64,000 bases of DNA from the NCBI RefSeq assembly GCF_000222485.1, contig NC_015914.1:248001-312000 (forward strand), written 5' to 3'. Of this stretch, positions 42,404 to 51,487 are shown piece after piece. The notes beneath the pieces were generated by a model. That model was not told the origin of the DNA. It saw only the letters and a program-made list of their open reading frames with translations, and did not search any database. The stretch's first letter is position 1; the number at the start of each line of letters is the position of its first letter. Made by a program: the position numbers and the translations under genes. This stretch comes from Cyclobacterium marinum DSM 745. GTDB taxonomy: Bacteria; Bacteroidota; Bacteroidia; Cytophagales; Cyclobacteriaceae.

Positions 42404-43018
42404 TTATCCGTGAGCAGCTGCCACACTTTGAAGTCTATAAACTTTGCAAGGGTAGGTTTCCGCTTTTTCGGCGGCGGAAAAATCAGCCCCACATTCAAAT
42501 ACATTCCCGTTCTTATCCACCCATACCCAGGATTCACCCCCTCTGGTTTTTTCCGGTAGGATCTGAGGTACCCGGTTTATCCACTGGTTTTTATTGGCCA
42601 GTTCAAAAAGCAATTCACCTTTTACTGTGATGTCTCTTACACATTCTTCCGGTAAAGGATCCTTACTATAATTTTTAGTGAGGGGAATATGTTTAATCTC
42701 ATGGTCACCGGTCGTAACAATTTCCAATATGATGCCTTGATAAACGAAAATCAACTCAGGCATTTTAATAAATTTTGGAAGACAGCCCCTTTCTTCTATC
42801 ATAAGACTATTCCCGTATTTTTCGAATTCTTCAATAATTGCCAAATTAGTAAGCTCATCGATTACTATTACAGATGTATCTTTTGCAACATGTTGTCCAG
42901 TCCAAAATGGGTCTTGAATCATTTCCTCAGAAACCCATGAAGCATTCATTTCTTTTACCAATTCTTTGGCCTTAGTCGTTTTTCCTGATCCCTGGGGACC
43001 TGTGATTATTGTTATCAT
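42404..43018 (-). CDS. P-loop ATPase
   Basis: The start is chosen at MITIITGPQGSGKTTKAKEL (43018), with Walker A at residues 8-15. An upstream extension is in an AT-rich leader. A Walker B-like segment DTSVIVIDELTNL follows at about 50-62. The C-terminal 60 residues contain WVWVDKNGNVFECGADFSAA. It may be a DNA-replication or packaging accessory ATPase. The function is not fixed. Confidence 0.7.
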   Translation of the reverse strand: MITIITGPQGSGKTTKAKELVKEMNASWVSEEMIQDPFWTGQHVAKDTSVIVIDELTNLAIIEEFEKYGNSLMIEERGCLPKFIKMPELIFVYQGIILEIVTTGDHEIKHIPLTKNYSKDPLPEECVRDITVKGELLFELANKNQWINRVPQILPEKTRGGESWVWVDKNGNVFECGADFSAAEKAETYPCKVYRLQSVAAAHG

Positions 43019-43046
43019 AATATTTATTGGTTTATTGGTGAATGAT

Positions 43047-43391
43047 TTAATTGATGTTGGGAATATCTGCAGGTCTACCTGAGTGCAAACCTTTGTTTTT
43101 TGCGGTCTCGAATTCCATGAAATTATCATACACGACTATATAATCCACTTTTACTTTTACGGAACTTGTACTATCCAACCACGATGTAATATCATAGTGA
43201 ACATATAGTGTGGAACCGCCTCTAAGTGTGGCAAAATGCCTTGCCTTTTCACAGAAGTCATTCACTTCTTTATTTTCAAGCAGAACCTTTTTTGTGTGAT
43301 TGGCTACTTCATGTATTTTCAAAATCCTTTGGTGAAGCTTACCCAATACATCTGGATCCTGTTTTATTTGTTCTCTTGTGAATTTGTACAT
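43047..43391 (-). CDS. Phage protein of unknown function
   Basis: The start is set at MYKFTREQIKQDPDVLGKLH (43391), just behind an octamer repeat tract. 114 aa. Middle helical part, then beta strands (STLYVHYDITSWLDSTSSVK). Function unknown. Confidence 0.6.
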   Translation of the reverse strand: MYKFTREQIKQDPDVLGKLHQRILKIHEVANHTKKVLLENKEVNDFCEKARHFATLRGGSTLYVHYDITSWLDSTSSVKVKVDYIVVYDNFMEFETAKNKGLHSGRPADIPNIN

Positions 43392-43408
43392 GGGTTCTGG
43401 TTTTATCT

Positions 43409-43451
43409 GTGATGGAGTGATGTGGTGATTTAGTGATTTGGTGATGGAGTG
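43409..43451. repeat. GTGATNNN octamer tandem repeat inside the prophage
   Basis: Five consecutive units of 8 bp (GTGATGGA, GTGATGTG, GTGATTTA, GTGATTTG, GTGATGGA) lie just upstream of the gene at 43047-43391. The same octamer pattern is expanded in the host gap at 61662-61725. Confidence 0.75.
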
Positions 43452-43492
43452 CACTTTATTCGCCAGTATTAGTTAATAACTTTAGCCAGTCG

Positions 43493-43717
43493 TTAGCCAT
43501 CATTTACCCGACCTTTGAGTAAAGCGACTACATTATCGTACAATTTCCATTTTGGGTTTATATTACCAGTGTACATTGGTATCTGTTCACGTATTTTTAA
43601 AGCCGTAAACTCGGACATTTTAGCAATTTCGATGTAAGTCAAGCCTAAATCCATATCGCTTATTTCGGTTTCTAATTGGTCAGCTATTACAACTGCCTTT
43701 TTAAATTCTGCATCCAT
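43493..43717 (-). CDS. Small phage protein
   Basis: A 74-aa helical acidic protein starting MDAEFKKAVVIADQLETEIS. Function unknown. It lies between the PolX-like gene and the 43047 gene. Confidence 0.6.
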   Translation of the reverse strand: MDAEFKKAVVIADQLETEISDMDLGLTYIEIAKMSEFTALKIREQIPMYTGNINPKWKLYDNVVALLKGRVNDG

Positions 43718-43771
43718 AATAAAAACGTTTGGGTATTTTCTTTTATATTGACATGATTTTTTAATTAATAA

Positions 43772-44257
43772 TCAAACCCTAAATTCAGGTTCCAAATATT
43801 TAATCCCCAGTTTATCAAAGAGGTCTTTTTCTTCTAGGAAGTCGAGTTTCTTATCATCGATATAAAGGTGACCTCCTTCACTTTTGTATCCTAGGCTAGT
43901 CCATTTTCGGGCTAGGGTTTTATGGGAGTATTCTGCACTTCCTGTACGGATGGCAAAGATCATCCCCCAGTTTTCTTTGGTGGCGAAAAACAGGTCCAGC
44001 TTGATACCCTCGGGCAATGTCCTTTGGGTATACTTGCAGGGTAGAGATCCTTTTACTTTCGCCCATTGGTTTACTACTGTGGCTATACCGCTTTCAAACA
44101 GACCCACATCATAGGGCTTTGGTATGGCCACTATCTCTATGTCCTTTACCTCAGCCTTTTTCCTCCGTATACTCCCGGCTATTTCTATGCGCTCGCAATG
44201 TGGAGCAAGTATGGCTTTTACTTTTTCTGCGATCAATAATGCTTCTCTGTTTTTCAT
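43772..44257 (-). CDS. PolX-type nucleotidyltransferase
   Basis: A 161-aa protein with the catalytic signature of the DNA polymerase beta palm: IEIAGSIRRKKAEVKDIEIV (GSxRR...DxE), then GIKLDLFFATKENW with the third Asp, then a thumb-like part with LARKWTSLGYKSEGGHLYID. The 8-kDa lyase and fingers domains of full PolX (about 335 aa) are missing. It may add single nucleotides in repair or end processing. The N-terminal start at MKNREALLIAEKVKAILAPH looks genuine. Confidence 0.8.
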   Translation of the reverse strand: MKNREALLIAEKVKAILAPHCERIEIAGSIRRKKAEVKDIEIVAIPKPYDVGLFESGIATVVNQWAKVKGSLPCKYTQRTLPEGIKLDLFFATKENWGMIFAIRTGSAEYSHKTLARKWTSLGYKSEGGHLYIDDKKLDFLEEKDLFDKLGIKYLEPEFRV

Positions 44258-44302
44258 TTGGGTTTGGGCTTTGATGATGTATTGATTTGGTGATCGAGTG
44301 AT

Positions 44303-44515
44303 CTATTTTTTTAAATGGATTTCCTTTCCGTTAATTTTATCGATGCTCAATGGAGAATAATCATCTATCCCACTTTTGGATACCATCCAGCATACATCCC
44401 AATGGGAGAAAGTGAAAGTCCTTAATGTACCTGGGCATTTTCTGCACCTGACCCTATCACCATTTTTTACGATTGACTTTGCTTTTCTGATTATTTTTAT
44501 CTGGGCTTCATTCAT
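44303..44515 (-). CDS. Small zinc-binding phage protein
   Basis: The start is chosen at MNEAQIKIIRKAKSIVKNGD (44515), 70 aa, with CRKCPGTLRTFTFSHWDVCW (CxxC ... C) in the middle. The longer ORF start overlaps the upstream gene. Function unknown. Confidence 0.5.
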   Translation of the reverse strand: MNEAQIKIIRKAKSIVKNGDRVRCRKCPGTLRTFTFSHWDVCWMVSKSGIDDYSPLSIDKINGKEIHLKK

Positions 44516-44579
44516 CTGGATCTTCTTTGAATTTCCTATACAGTTCAGAAGTAGTGTAATTTTTACCATCATCAAGTAC

Positions 44580-44816
44580 CTATTCATCACCCCACTTTTC
44601 AGCATTTTGGTTTAGATAATTGCCAAATTGTATTGCATCCGTCAATGGTAGTTTTTCGCCAGTACATTCTTCATTCTTGATTTCGTAGAAGCTGTCATGA
44701 CCACAATTAGGGCATACATACGTATGTAAAAAAGGTATTCCATCATTTGGTTTTACCCTCTTTTCTGAATGAAATCCAGTCCATCCACATTTACAACATT
44801 CATATTTATTTTTCAT
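44580..44816 (-). CDS. Zinc-ribbon protein
   Basis: A 78-aa protein with MKNKYECCKCGWTGFHSEKR and YVCPNCGHDSFYEI, a rubredoxin-like zinc ribbon with two CxxC knuckles. It may bind nucleic acid or protein. Function unknown. Confidence 0.65.
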   Translation of the reverse strand: MKNKYECCKCGWTGFHSEKRVKPNDGIPFLHTYVCPNCGHDSFYEIKNEECTGEKLPLTDAIQFGNYLNQNAEKWGDE

Positions 44817-44842
44817 ATTATATTTCAGTTAATATTTTTCAA

Positions 44843-45040
44843 TTAATATTCTATTTCTAAATTTTCTACTCCAAAATCCTCTATATATCCAAGTACAGCT
44901 GCTTCATCTTTGGTAAGATTGTTTCCCGATTCTGCTTTAATCTGGATGCGGTTGTATATCCAGATTAGATAGCTGTCTGGCACATTGGCCATCGACTTTC
45001 CTTTATGCATGCCAAATGGCATAGGATCCTGATCTGTCAT
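44843..45040 (-). CDS. DUF3820-like small protein
   Basis: A 65-aa protein with MPFGMHKGKSMANVPDSYLI, the diagnostic pattern of DUF3820 (PFG..KGK...VPxSYL.W). Family members are common in phages and near exonuclease genes. The biochemical role is not established. Confidence 0.8.
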   Translation of the reverse strand: MTDQDPMPFGMHKGKSMANVPDSYLIWIYNRIQIKAESGNNLTKDEAAVLGYIEDFGVENLEIEY

Positions 45041-45042
45041 GG

Positions 45043-45387
45043 TTAGTTTTGATTAAATTTTTTCTGGGAAGAATTAGCTATTTGGTTGGTTGTTTCTTGA
45101 ACATCTTTCTCCCAAGAGAATGCAATTTTGTTTGGTTTCATTGAAGGTATTAAGTGAAGGATACAGTAATCTTGAAGAATGTTACATGGGTCTAATTTCT
45201 TGGCTGTAGAAGGGTGCATTATAACCATCACTGGAGGCCCTTTTTCTTTTAGTAGTTGGTGAAATTTGTGGCCTTCCGGATAATGTAAGGAGCTAAAGCA
45301 TTCAAAGAATTTAGTTCTGATGTAATTCTGCTCTGCCTTCATTTCTTCAAATCGGGCCTTTAGGTCTTCAAGTGTTGGTCTATCCAT
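45043..45387 (-). CDS. Phage protein of unknown function
   Basis: The start is set at MDRPTLEDLKARFEEMKAEQ (45387), overlapping the previous gene by 8 bp. 114 aa, N-terminal coiled coil, then PPVMVIMHPSTAKKLDPCNI. Function unknown. Confidence 0.6.
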   Translation of the reverse strand: MDRPTLEDLKARFEEMKAEQNYIRTKFFECFSSLHYPEGHKFHQLLKEKGPPVMVIMHPSTAKKLDPCNILQDYCILHLIPSMKPNKIAFSWEKDVQETTNQIANSSQKKFNQN

Positions 45388-45631
45388 TGGTTGAGGGGTT
45401 GAGTGGTTTAGCATTCTTTTGGCTGTACATTCTTTTGATATTCTGGCCAAAGGACCTTACCACTTTTTTGGTAAAATACTTCGGGTTTTCTTCCAGGATC
45501 CTACGTTTTTCTTTTTGGGATATAGGCACGTTTTTTTGCACATGCAGGTAGATTTTCCTCACCTCTTCCGGGGCTTCGCTGTATTGTTTTACATTCAGGG
45601 TCTTGAGCTGGTATTTGATACTTTTTTTCAT
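45380..45631 (-). CDS. Small basic phage protein
   Basis: An 83-aa very basic protein starts MKKSIKYQLKTLNVKQYSEA, with EKRRILEENPKYFTKKVVRS. It may bind nucleic acid. Function unknown. Confidence 0.6.
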   Translation of the reverse strand: MKKSIKYQLKTLNVKQYSEAPEEVRKIYLHVQKNVPISQKEKRRILEENPKYFTKKVVRSFGQNIKRMYSQKNAKPLNPSTNG

Positions 45632-45643
45632 AATGATTTTGGG

Positions 45644-47596
45644 TTAGGCTACTGCCTGTTTGGTTAATAATTTATTAATGGCCATTAGTCTAGCTTCTGC
45701 TTTTTTCATGGCCAGATTGACTTCCACAGAATTACCGATAAATCGCTTTTGGTCTGTTTGGGTCCCTATGAGCTGATATTGGTCTCCAAATCCTTGTATC
45801 CTTAGCAGCTCAGCCACTTTGAGCATGCGCATCTTGATATCCATGATTCCATACATGGCCATGAAGAGCTTTATTTTCTGCATCGTTTCGCAATCTTCGT
45901 CATAGATACAGATCACTCCTTCACCTTCTGTGGCATCTACCAGATATGGTGGCATCTTATCCATTCTGGCGATAAGGGTGAAGCATGGACGGTTGAGGTC
46001 GTTTCCTTTGCTCTGGTATTGTGGATTGAGGATATAGAAGTGTTTCCTGCTTGCAAGTAATGTGGGAGCAGGTTTTTCAATATTGGCTCCGGTATTTTGA
46101 TAATTATGGTTCATTAGCCATTTGGCTTGAATGACGTTGCTTTTGGGTACTGTCATTATACTTGGTGCGGGATTATCCAGTGAGCCATTTTGACCGCCAT
46201 TGGTAAAGTTGTTCATAAAGAATGCTGTCATTTTACAATGTTTGTCATTGGTGAGGATGCTACCTGCAGGTACTTCTACAGATTGATGGTTCAGTTCTGA
46301 CCTGAATTGCTTATCTATCCATATCACTTGAATTTTGGCTATTCTGTCTTTGGTGGTAAGGGTGCTGCTTGGTCCATCTACGTTTACCAGATTCTCCCCT
46401 GTTCCATGGTATTTCATAAGGAAAGTGGGAGTTACTATGCTTTGATTTGCTGAAGTAGTGATTGTTCTTGCCGGTTCATTCAGTGGGTGCACCTTTTGAT
46501 GAGGTTTTCCGGAGAAATGTTTTGCTATAAATTTGGTATTTACTAATGCCAACCTATTTTGCGTGGTTACTGTAGGGCATACTCCATCCAAATCCACAGG
46601 GTTTGAAATACCGGATTTCGGATTATTTGATAGGTACTTCATTATAAATTCTGGCTCCTTACCTTCCCCTACATATTTAACCAATCCTGCATAGATCCTT
46701 TTAAGGGTGTTTTCTGATAGGTCTTTTTTTCGATTGAAAATACTTTTTCCCTCATCTTCCAGATCCAATGCCGGTTTTACTGCTTTCCATTTTTTTAGGC
46801 CTCCAAATAACCCTTCTTTCTCTGGGTTTTGGGCATGTGTAGGCTTGGGCCATGTAAAAGGTACGTGGGGTTTTATGAATTGACCAAAATACCTCCTTCT
46901 GGCGGTGATGGCTCCAAAATCTGCACTGTTTAGAATTCTGTTATCGTATTCATAGCCGTATTGCTCACAGATGTTCTTTTTCCAGTTTTGATAATATTTC
47001 CCGTTCTTTTTTGAATAAGGTACCATATGATATCCTCCGGTGTTTTTCACCTTTAAGTCAGACCTGTTTTTGTGTGATTTTTCACAGGCTATTCGCAATG
47101 GCCCCCAACTCATAAATTCCACCACATTTTCGATATCAATATAATCCGGGTTTAACGCCTCTATGTACCGGTAAAGGTGTTCGGCTAGGGTACGGCTATC
47201 TGCATCCCGGTGATTACCTCCCTTGGCTTTGCTAAAGTGGGTACATTCCAAAGATGCCCATAGGCAGATAATAGCTTCCTGATTCCACTGTCTGATTATT
47301 TTCACCAGTTCACACAACTCTGTGAGATCAAAAGTCTTGATATCTTCAGTAGCATGAATCGTATTCGGTAAATTAGCAGCATGGGAAGCTATAGCCAGTG
47401 GATCATGATTGATACAATAGATCACAGTTCCACCACCTTTGGTAACTCCCCAGCTGACTCCTCCTGCCCCGCAGAATAGATCCACGTAAAAAACCTTAGC
47501 CTGCATATCCAGTTGCATACAATCTCCAGATTTGGAAGTGAATTTTAGCTTGCCATCTTGGCTTATTTGGTAATTGGATTTTGCTATGTTTTTCAT
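45644..47596 (-). CDS. C5 cytosine DNA methyltransferase with tandem repeat region
   Basis: The start is set at MKNIAKSNYQISQDGKLKFT (47596), 650 aa. Motif I is YVDLFCGAGGVSWG (residues about 36-50). Motif IV appears as ASLECTHFSKAKGG, where the usual PCQ is ECT, a variant seen in phage enzymes. Motif VI is DYIDIENVVEF. Residues about 310-540 hold about seven diverged repeats of 30-37 aa (F.MKY....V.GP..TLTT.DR-like) in place of a single target recognition region. It probably protects phage DNA. The target sequence is unknown. Confidence 0.88.
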   Translation of the reverse strand: MKNIAKSNYQISQDGKLKFTSKSGDCMQLDMQAKVFYVDLFCGAGGVSWGVTKGGGTVIYCINHDPLAIASHAANLPNTIHATEDIKTFDLTELCELVKIIRQWNQEAIICLWASLECTHFSKAKGGNHRDADSRTLAEHLYRYIEALNPDYIDIENVVEFMSWGPLRIACEKSHKNRSDLKVKNTGGYHMVPYSKKNGKYYQNWKKNICEQYGYEYDNRILNSADFGAITARRRYFGQFIKPHVPFTWPKPTHAQNPEKEGLFGGLKKWKAVKPALDLEDEGKSIFNRKKDLSENTLKRIYAGLVKYVGEGKEPEFIMKYLSNNPKSGISNPVDLDGVCPTVTTQNRLALVNTKFIAKHFSGKPHQKVHPLNEPARTITTSANQSIVTPTFLMKYHGTGENLVNVDGPSSTLTTKDRIAKIQVIWIDKQFRSELNHQSVEVPAGSILTNDKHCKMTAFFMNNFTNGGQNGSLDNPAPSIMTVPKSNVIQAKWLMNHNYQNTGANIEKPAPTLLASRKHFYILNPQYQSKGNDLNRPCFTLIARMDKMPPYLVDATEGEGVICIYDEDCETMQKIKLFMAMYGIMDIKMRMLKVAELLRIQGFGDQYQLIGTQTDQKRFIGNSVEVNLAMKKAEARLMAINKLLTKQAVA

Positions 47597-47633
47597 GAAT
47601 TTATAAATGTTTGATTCAGGCAAAAAATATCGA

Positions 47634-47753
47634 AGCAGGCCGATTGAGGTCAAGGTGGAACGGAATAAAGCCTCTTTTAAAATAGGTTCTTATTTATGCC
47701 GTAGTACCTTGGTATTTGTTAGAATTAATTGGGTAGTACCTTATCGGCCTGCT
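47634..47753 (-). ncRNA. Structured leader element, copy B (methyltransferase)
   Basis: On the minus strand the outer stem is AGCAGGCCGAT/ATCGGCCTGCT (11 bp, perfect) and the second stem is CAAGGT/ACCTTG. An internal loop ACTA/TTCC follows, then a third stem CGG-C-ATAAA/TTTAT-T-CCG. It lies 38 bp upstream of the methyltransferase start. Copy A is at 35119-35222 before radC. The third stem and loop are identical, while the outer stems differ in sequence but not in pairing. Confidence 0.55.
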
Positions 47754-47782
47754 GAGTAACTTGCCTGCAATCAATCTTTTAC

Positions 47783-48778
47783 TTAGATTTCTTTTGGTGC
47801 CAGCATGTCTACTTTGATGGGCTTGTCAGAAGTATAGCCTTCGAGTTTAAAATTTCTAATTTCAATTGTATTGAGTAGTAAGTTTAAATCATCAGTGATA
47901 CTATCCTTCGAACTACTATTTAGGTTCAAAGAAATGAAACCATTATTTGTGATTACCAACTCACAAGGTCCATGTTTATCAGGATCCCTTTCAAGAAGTT
48001 GAAGGGCAGCATCATACTGGTTGTCATAGAAGTGGACACATTTGAGGGTTCCTTCTATGGCTTGGGCTTTGTAACCCGTGAGGCTTTCAAGTATTTTGGC
48101 AAGCAACCCATAGGAGGCTATATTGAAGGGAAGTCCCAGAAAAACATCCACGGACCTTTGATTCCAATGAAGTTCAAAGCCAAAGGAACCATCTTCTAAT
48201 GGAACACCTATCACCTGAAATTCACTGTGGCAGGGAGGTAGTGCCGTTTCGAAAATTTCTGAAGGATTCCAGGCATTTACTTTTAGTCGGCTAGACATGA
48301 TGTCTTTTTTCATCCCTAATATGAGGTCGGCTATTTGGTCAGTTTTCCCGTTAAAGTTTCTCCAATGCACGGAGTAGTTTTGCCCTACTGGTCCTCTTCC
48401 TTTTTTACTGAATTCTTCAAAAGTGAGCATTCTAAAACTCCCGTCTGGATTTTCCACAAGTCCAGTATTGTCCGGGCCATTATGAGAATGATGCTTTACA
48501 TACCAATTGTATGCATCTTTATTCCAGATATCTATACCGTTTTCATTGAGGTATTTGACATCATTGTCCCCTCTCAGAAACCAAATAAGTTCCCCTACTA
48601 TGGCTTTCCACCAAAGTTTTTTGTTAGTAAGCGCTGGAAATCCATCAGTAAATGAGTGTCTGAAGGTGTAAGAAGGTATCTGCAGTCTTTTTACTCCTCT
48701 GTTTTTGTTTTCATATTCACGACCTTCCGCAAATATCTTCCTACATAATTCTTGATAAGTGTGATCTATTTTTGACAT
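47783..48778 (-). CDS. thyA: Thymidylate synthase (ThyA)
   Basis: The start is set at MSKIDHTYQELCRKIFAEGR (48778), 331 aa. The active-site motif is ALPPCHSEFQVIG with the nucleophilic Cys. HWNQRSVDVFLGLPFNIASY keeps the dUMP-specifying Asn, so it is a thymidylate synthase and not a dCMP hydroxymethylase. The C-terminus FKLEGYTSDKPIKVDMLAP is typical. It makes dTMP from dUMP for phage DNA synthesis. Its longer upstream in-frame extension overlaps the primase gene and is probably not translated. Confidence 0.93.
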   Translation of the reverse strand: MSKIDHTYQELCRKIFAEGREYENKNRGVKRLQIPSYTFRHSFTDGFPALTNKKLWWKAIVGELIWFLRGDNDVKYLNENGIDIWNKDAYNWYVKHHSHNGPDNTGLVENPDGSFRMLTFEEFSKKGRGPVGQNYSVHWRNFNGKTDQIADLILGMKKDIMSSRLKVNAWNPSEIFETALPPCHSEFQVIGVPLEDGSFGFELHWNQRSVDVFLGLPFNIASYGLLAKILESLTGYKAQAIEGTLKCVHFYDNQYDAALQLLERDPDKHGPCELVITNNGFISLNLNSSSKDSITDDLNLLLNTIEIRNFKLEGYTSDKPIKVDMLAPKEI

Positions 48779-48821
48779 ATTAATTAGGGTGTTTTGAGGC
48801 CTCCCAGACCTTTGGGTTATG

Positions 48822-51317
48822 TTAAAATGGTGCAGTATCGTTTTTTTCGGTCCATATCTTTTCTTGCTGATATTGCTTGTTATCGAGCTTTTCGGCTTCT
48901 TCAAATTTGCCAGTTTGGGGTGGCTCTTTGGAATCTTCATCTATTTGCCATCTGCCCTTATATTCTCGATATTCTTCTTCATCGAGCCATACTTCCGGAA
49001 GGAAAGAATAATGCCGTTGGGTTTCTTCTTCATAGGCTATGATGGGTTCATTGATATCATTGTATCCTGTGATGGTGATCGGTATTTTACACCTGGCGGT
49101 TGGTCGATACTTCATGCCTTTCCTTTCTTCTAGCCAATATTTCAAGTCTTTTTCATCGATTCTATATTTGCTAGTGTCCGGATTGTTAAGCTTTTTGAGA
49201 AGGGTTCTCCTAGATATTCTTAGCTCTTCTATCTTATAAGTAAGGAATATGTCCTTAATAAAATTTTCTACAACCGCATCCAGTCTTGCTTTAGTCGTTT
49301 GGGCTATTTTCCGCTGTTGCTCTGTTTCAAAATCCTTAGGGTCAAACCATAGCCTGTCTACTTTTTTATGAAATATTTTCCTTTTATTAAGAAAGTCAAT
49401 CCATGCCGGCATTTCGGCTTTTAGCTTATCATCCAGATTTGGATCCTTCACCTCTGATTTTTTGACCTTGACCACAAACCACCGTGTATCCTCTTCCTCC
49501 ATTTTCATAAGGTTATCCGCATCATTGGAGCAGATAATAAGGTGTCCGAAATAGGGAATTGGCTTTACGTCTATGCCTTTGAGCTCAAGAAATATTTCTT
49601 TGGCTGTTACCATCTGCTTTAAGCGCTCTCGCTCGGACTTCTTGTCCACATCCAAAAAGCCTTCATCCAATCCTATGATAAACTTGGATGCCCAGTGGGC
49701 ATTAAAGTTCTTTTTAAACTGCTCATTGTTTAGCACTGTGCCATTGCCGGTGTACACCATGCAAAGCCATTCCAGGAAGGTACTTTTTCCGGTTCCTTGC
49801 TCTCTGGAAACCAGACAAGGGACAAATGTCTTTTGGGTAGGGTGTTGGTGAAGGATGGTAAGGTAATCCATGGCTACAGTGAACTGGTCCCCTTTATAGG
49901 CTTCCTCCTGATAGCATTTGTTTTGTTCGTCGTACCAAATCTTACCTTCTCCTTGAAACAAATGCTTGATAAAACCAAGGGTCACGTCTACTCTTCCCGG
50001 CTTTGGGTCCCAATGCAGCGGTTCCATTAGATTATAGCATCCATAGACAGTTCTTTTGTATTCCTTTTGGTCCCAGCATGGCAGTGAAAAGAAACCATCA
50101 TAGCGTGGAATGTCCCTGTTTACCATCTGTTCTGCAATGTATTTCGGGTAATCTCTTTTGATCTCCGTTACACTCCATTTTTCTATGCGCTCCTCTGGTA
50201 TACCTCTGTGATTTGGTAATACCACTCGTTTCACCCAGTTGATGCCTATTCTTGCAAATCTGTCTGACTCAGCAGATTTCACATATTTCAGTTCCTCACC
50301 AGTCCACTCATATTTTATTTTCTTGAAGATAAATGGCCGGCTACCTATGTATTCTTTATAAAGCGTATAGAATGTCTCTTTATTAAGGAGACCAAAATGT
50401 TTGTCCACGGTGCTTGCCTGTCCATCATTGAGGATGATCCCATCAAAATAAGTCTTGGCAAAATGGAAGCTCATAAGGTCATCCATTATTTCTTTTTGCT
50501 TTGCAGGAATCTGCATCAGCAAGTCATCAATCCCTTTGGCCTCATCATTAAATTTAGCCTTAAGGTGCATAAAGTATACATTGCTTAAGTCTACACTCTG
50601 ATCTTCTAGCAGCAGGTGCAAGCTGTTTCTAAAATTCTTGACTGCAGTTGCAAAACTAGCAGTACGCACACTCAGGTCTTTATCTTCTTTCCACTTCAAT
50701 GTAAGTGTATCAGCATCGAGTAGCATCACTATATTTCTTACCCGGCATTCAAGGATTATTTGCTGGATGATTTCATTGATTTCCTTTTTGTGGTTGTAAT
50801 CCCCGGCGTAAAAACCGTGTATTCCCGGCAAGCCAATAAATTCAACAGCCTTCATTTGTTCATCGGCTGATTTTACCATATAGGATTTGAAAGCTTTTAT
50901 TTCACCTTCTATCAGTACCAATGTTTCTATTTGCTCTTGGTTCACATACTTATGGATCACTCCCGGAGTGAGATATGGAACTAAGGGGCTGCCTTTATCT
51001 TGGTGGTATTTTTTTGTTAGGGTTTTACCCTCTTTTTCGTAGGTTTCTTCCTTTGCTAGTCTTGTGCGGTGGAAGTTTTGGGGCCATTTATTGTTGCCTT
51101 TTTTCCACGTGATATTGTTACCATTTGGGAGGTAATAGTTAATCTGTATGCCTTTTTCATTGGATTCAAAGGCCTTTTTTTGTTTTGTCTCCGCTGTTTT
51201 TTCATATCCACCTTCTATGGATTTATACACAGGAGTGGTTATGGTGTTGACATCGTCTGTCACTCCCAGTTTCCTAAGGCGCTCGTTAAAATAATTTTCT
51301 ACTTCCTGTGTTGGCAT
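48822..51317 (-). CDS. Primase-helicase (Toprim plus SF3/DUF5906 helicase)
   Basis: The protein has 831 aa. The N-terminal part shows QIETLVLIEGEIKAFKSYMV and VRNIVMLLDADTLTLKW, a Toprim-like primase region. Residues about 500-660 show PCLVSREQGTGKSTFLEWLC (Walker A) and ASKFIIGLDEGFLDVD (Walker B), then SNDADNLMKMEEEDTRWF with the sensor Arg, the SF3 helicase of the P4/DUF5906 type. It unwinds and primes phage DNA. It is the central replication gene of the early operon. Confidence 0.85.
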   Translation of the reverse strand: MPTQEVENYFNERLRKLGVTDDVNTITTPVYKSIEGGYEKTAETKQKKAFESNEKGIQINYYLPNGNNITWKKGNNKWPQNFHRTRLAKEETYEKEGKTLTKKYHQDKGSPLVPYLTPGVIHKYVNQEQIETLVLIEGEIKAFKSYMVKSADEQMKAVEFIGLPGIHGFYAGDYNHKKEINEIIQQIILECRVRNIVMLLDADTLTLKWKEDKDLSVRTASFATAVKNFRNSLHLLLEDQSVDLSNVYFMHLKAKFNDEAKGIDDLLMQIPAKQKEIMDDLMSFHFAKTYFDGIILNDGQASTVDKHFGLLNKETFYTLYKEYIGSRPFIFKKIKYEWTGEELKYVKSAESDRFARIGINWVKRVVLPNHRGIPEERIEKWSVTEIKRDYPKYIAEQMVNRDIPRYDGFFSLPCWDQKEYKRTVYGCYNLMEPLHWDPKPGRVDVTLGFIKHLFQGEGKIWYDEQNKCYQEEAYKGDQFTVAMDYLTILHQHPTQKTFVPCLVSREQGTGKSTFLEWLCMVYTGNGTVLNNEQFKKNFNAHWASKFIIGLDEGFLDVDKKSERERLKQMVTAKEIFLELKGIDVKPIPYFGHLIICSNDADNLMKMEEEDTRWFVVKVKKSEVKDPNLDDKLKAEMPAWIDFLNKRKIFHKKVDRLWFDPKDFETEQQRKIAQTTKARLDAVVENFIKDIFLTYKIEELRISRRTLLKKLNNPDTSKYRIDEKDLKYWLEERKGMKYRPTARCKIPITITGYNDINEPIIAYEEETQRHYSFLPEVWLDEEEYREYKGRWQIDEDSKEPPQTGKFEEAEKLDNKQYQQEKIWTEKNDTAPF

Positions 51318-51322
51318 GAGTG

Positions 51323-51487
51323 TTATGAATGATTTAGTATGTCCGTCAATCTGTTTAAATCGAACGTTAGTTCAGCTCTGGCATCCTCCATTTTTTTTCT
51401 TTCCAGGTCTTCAATATTTCTGACATATTGAAGCTTATTGGTGATAGATTGAATTTTATCCTCCAGCATCATGATGTCTATCATCAT
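51323..51487 (-). CDS. Small coiled-coil protein
   Basis: The start is chosen at MMIDIMMLEDKIQSITNKLQ (51487), 54 aa, coiled coil. A longer ORF to 51613 overlaps the gene at 51456-51674 in another frame. Function unknown. Confidence 0.45.
   Translation of the reverse strand: MMIDIMMLEDKIQSITNKLQYVRNIEDLERKKMEDARAELTFDLNRLTDILNHS

Noticed and set aside
47783..48778. dCMP or dUMP hydroxymethylase for base hypermodification
   Set aside because: The enzyme keeps the Asn of the PFNIASY motif and the PPCH active site of thymidylate synthase, so there is no support for a modified base.
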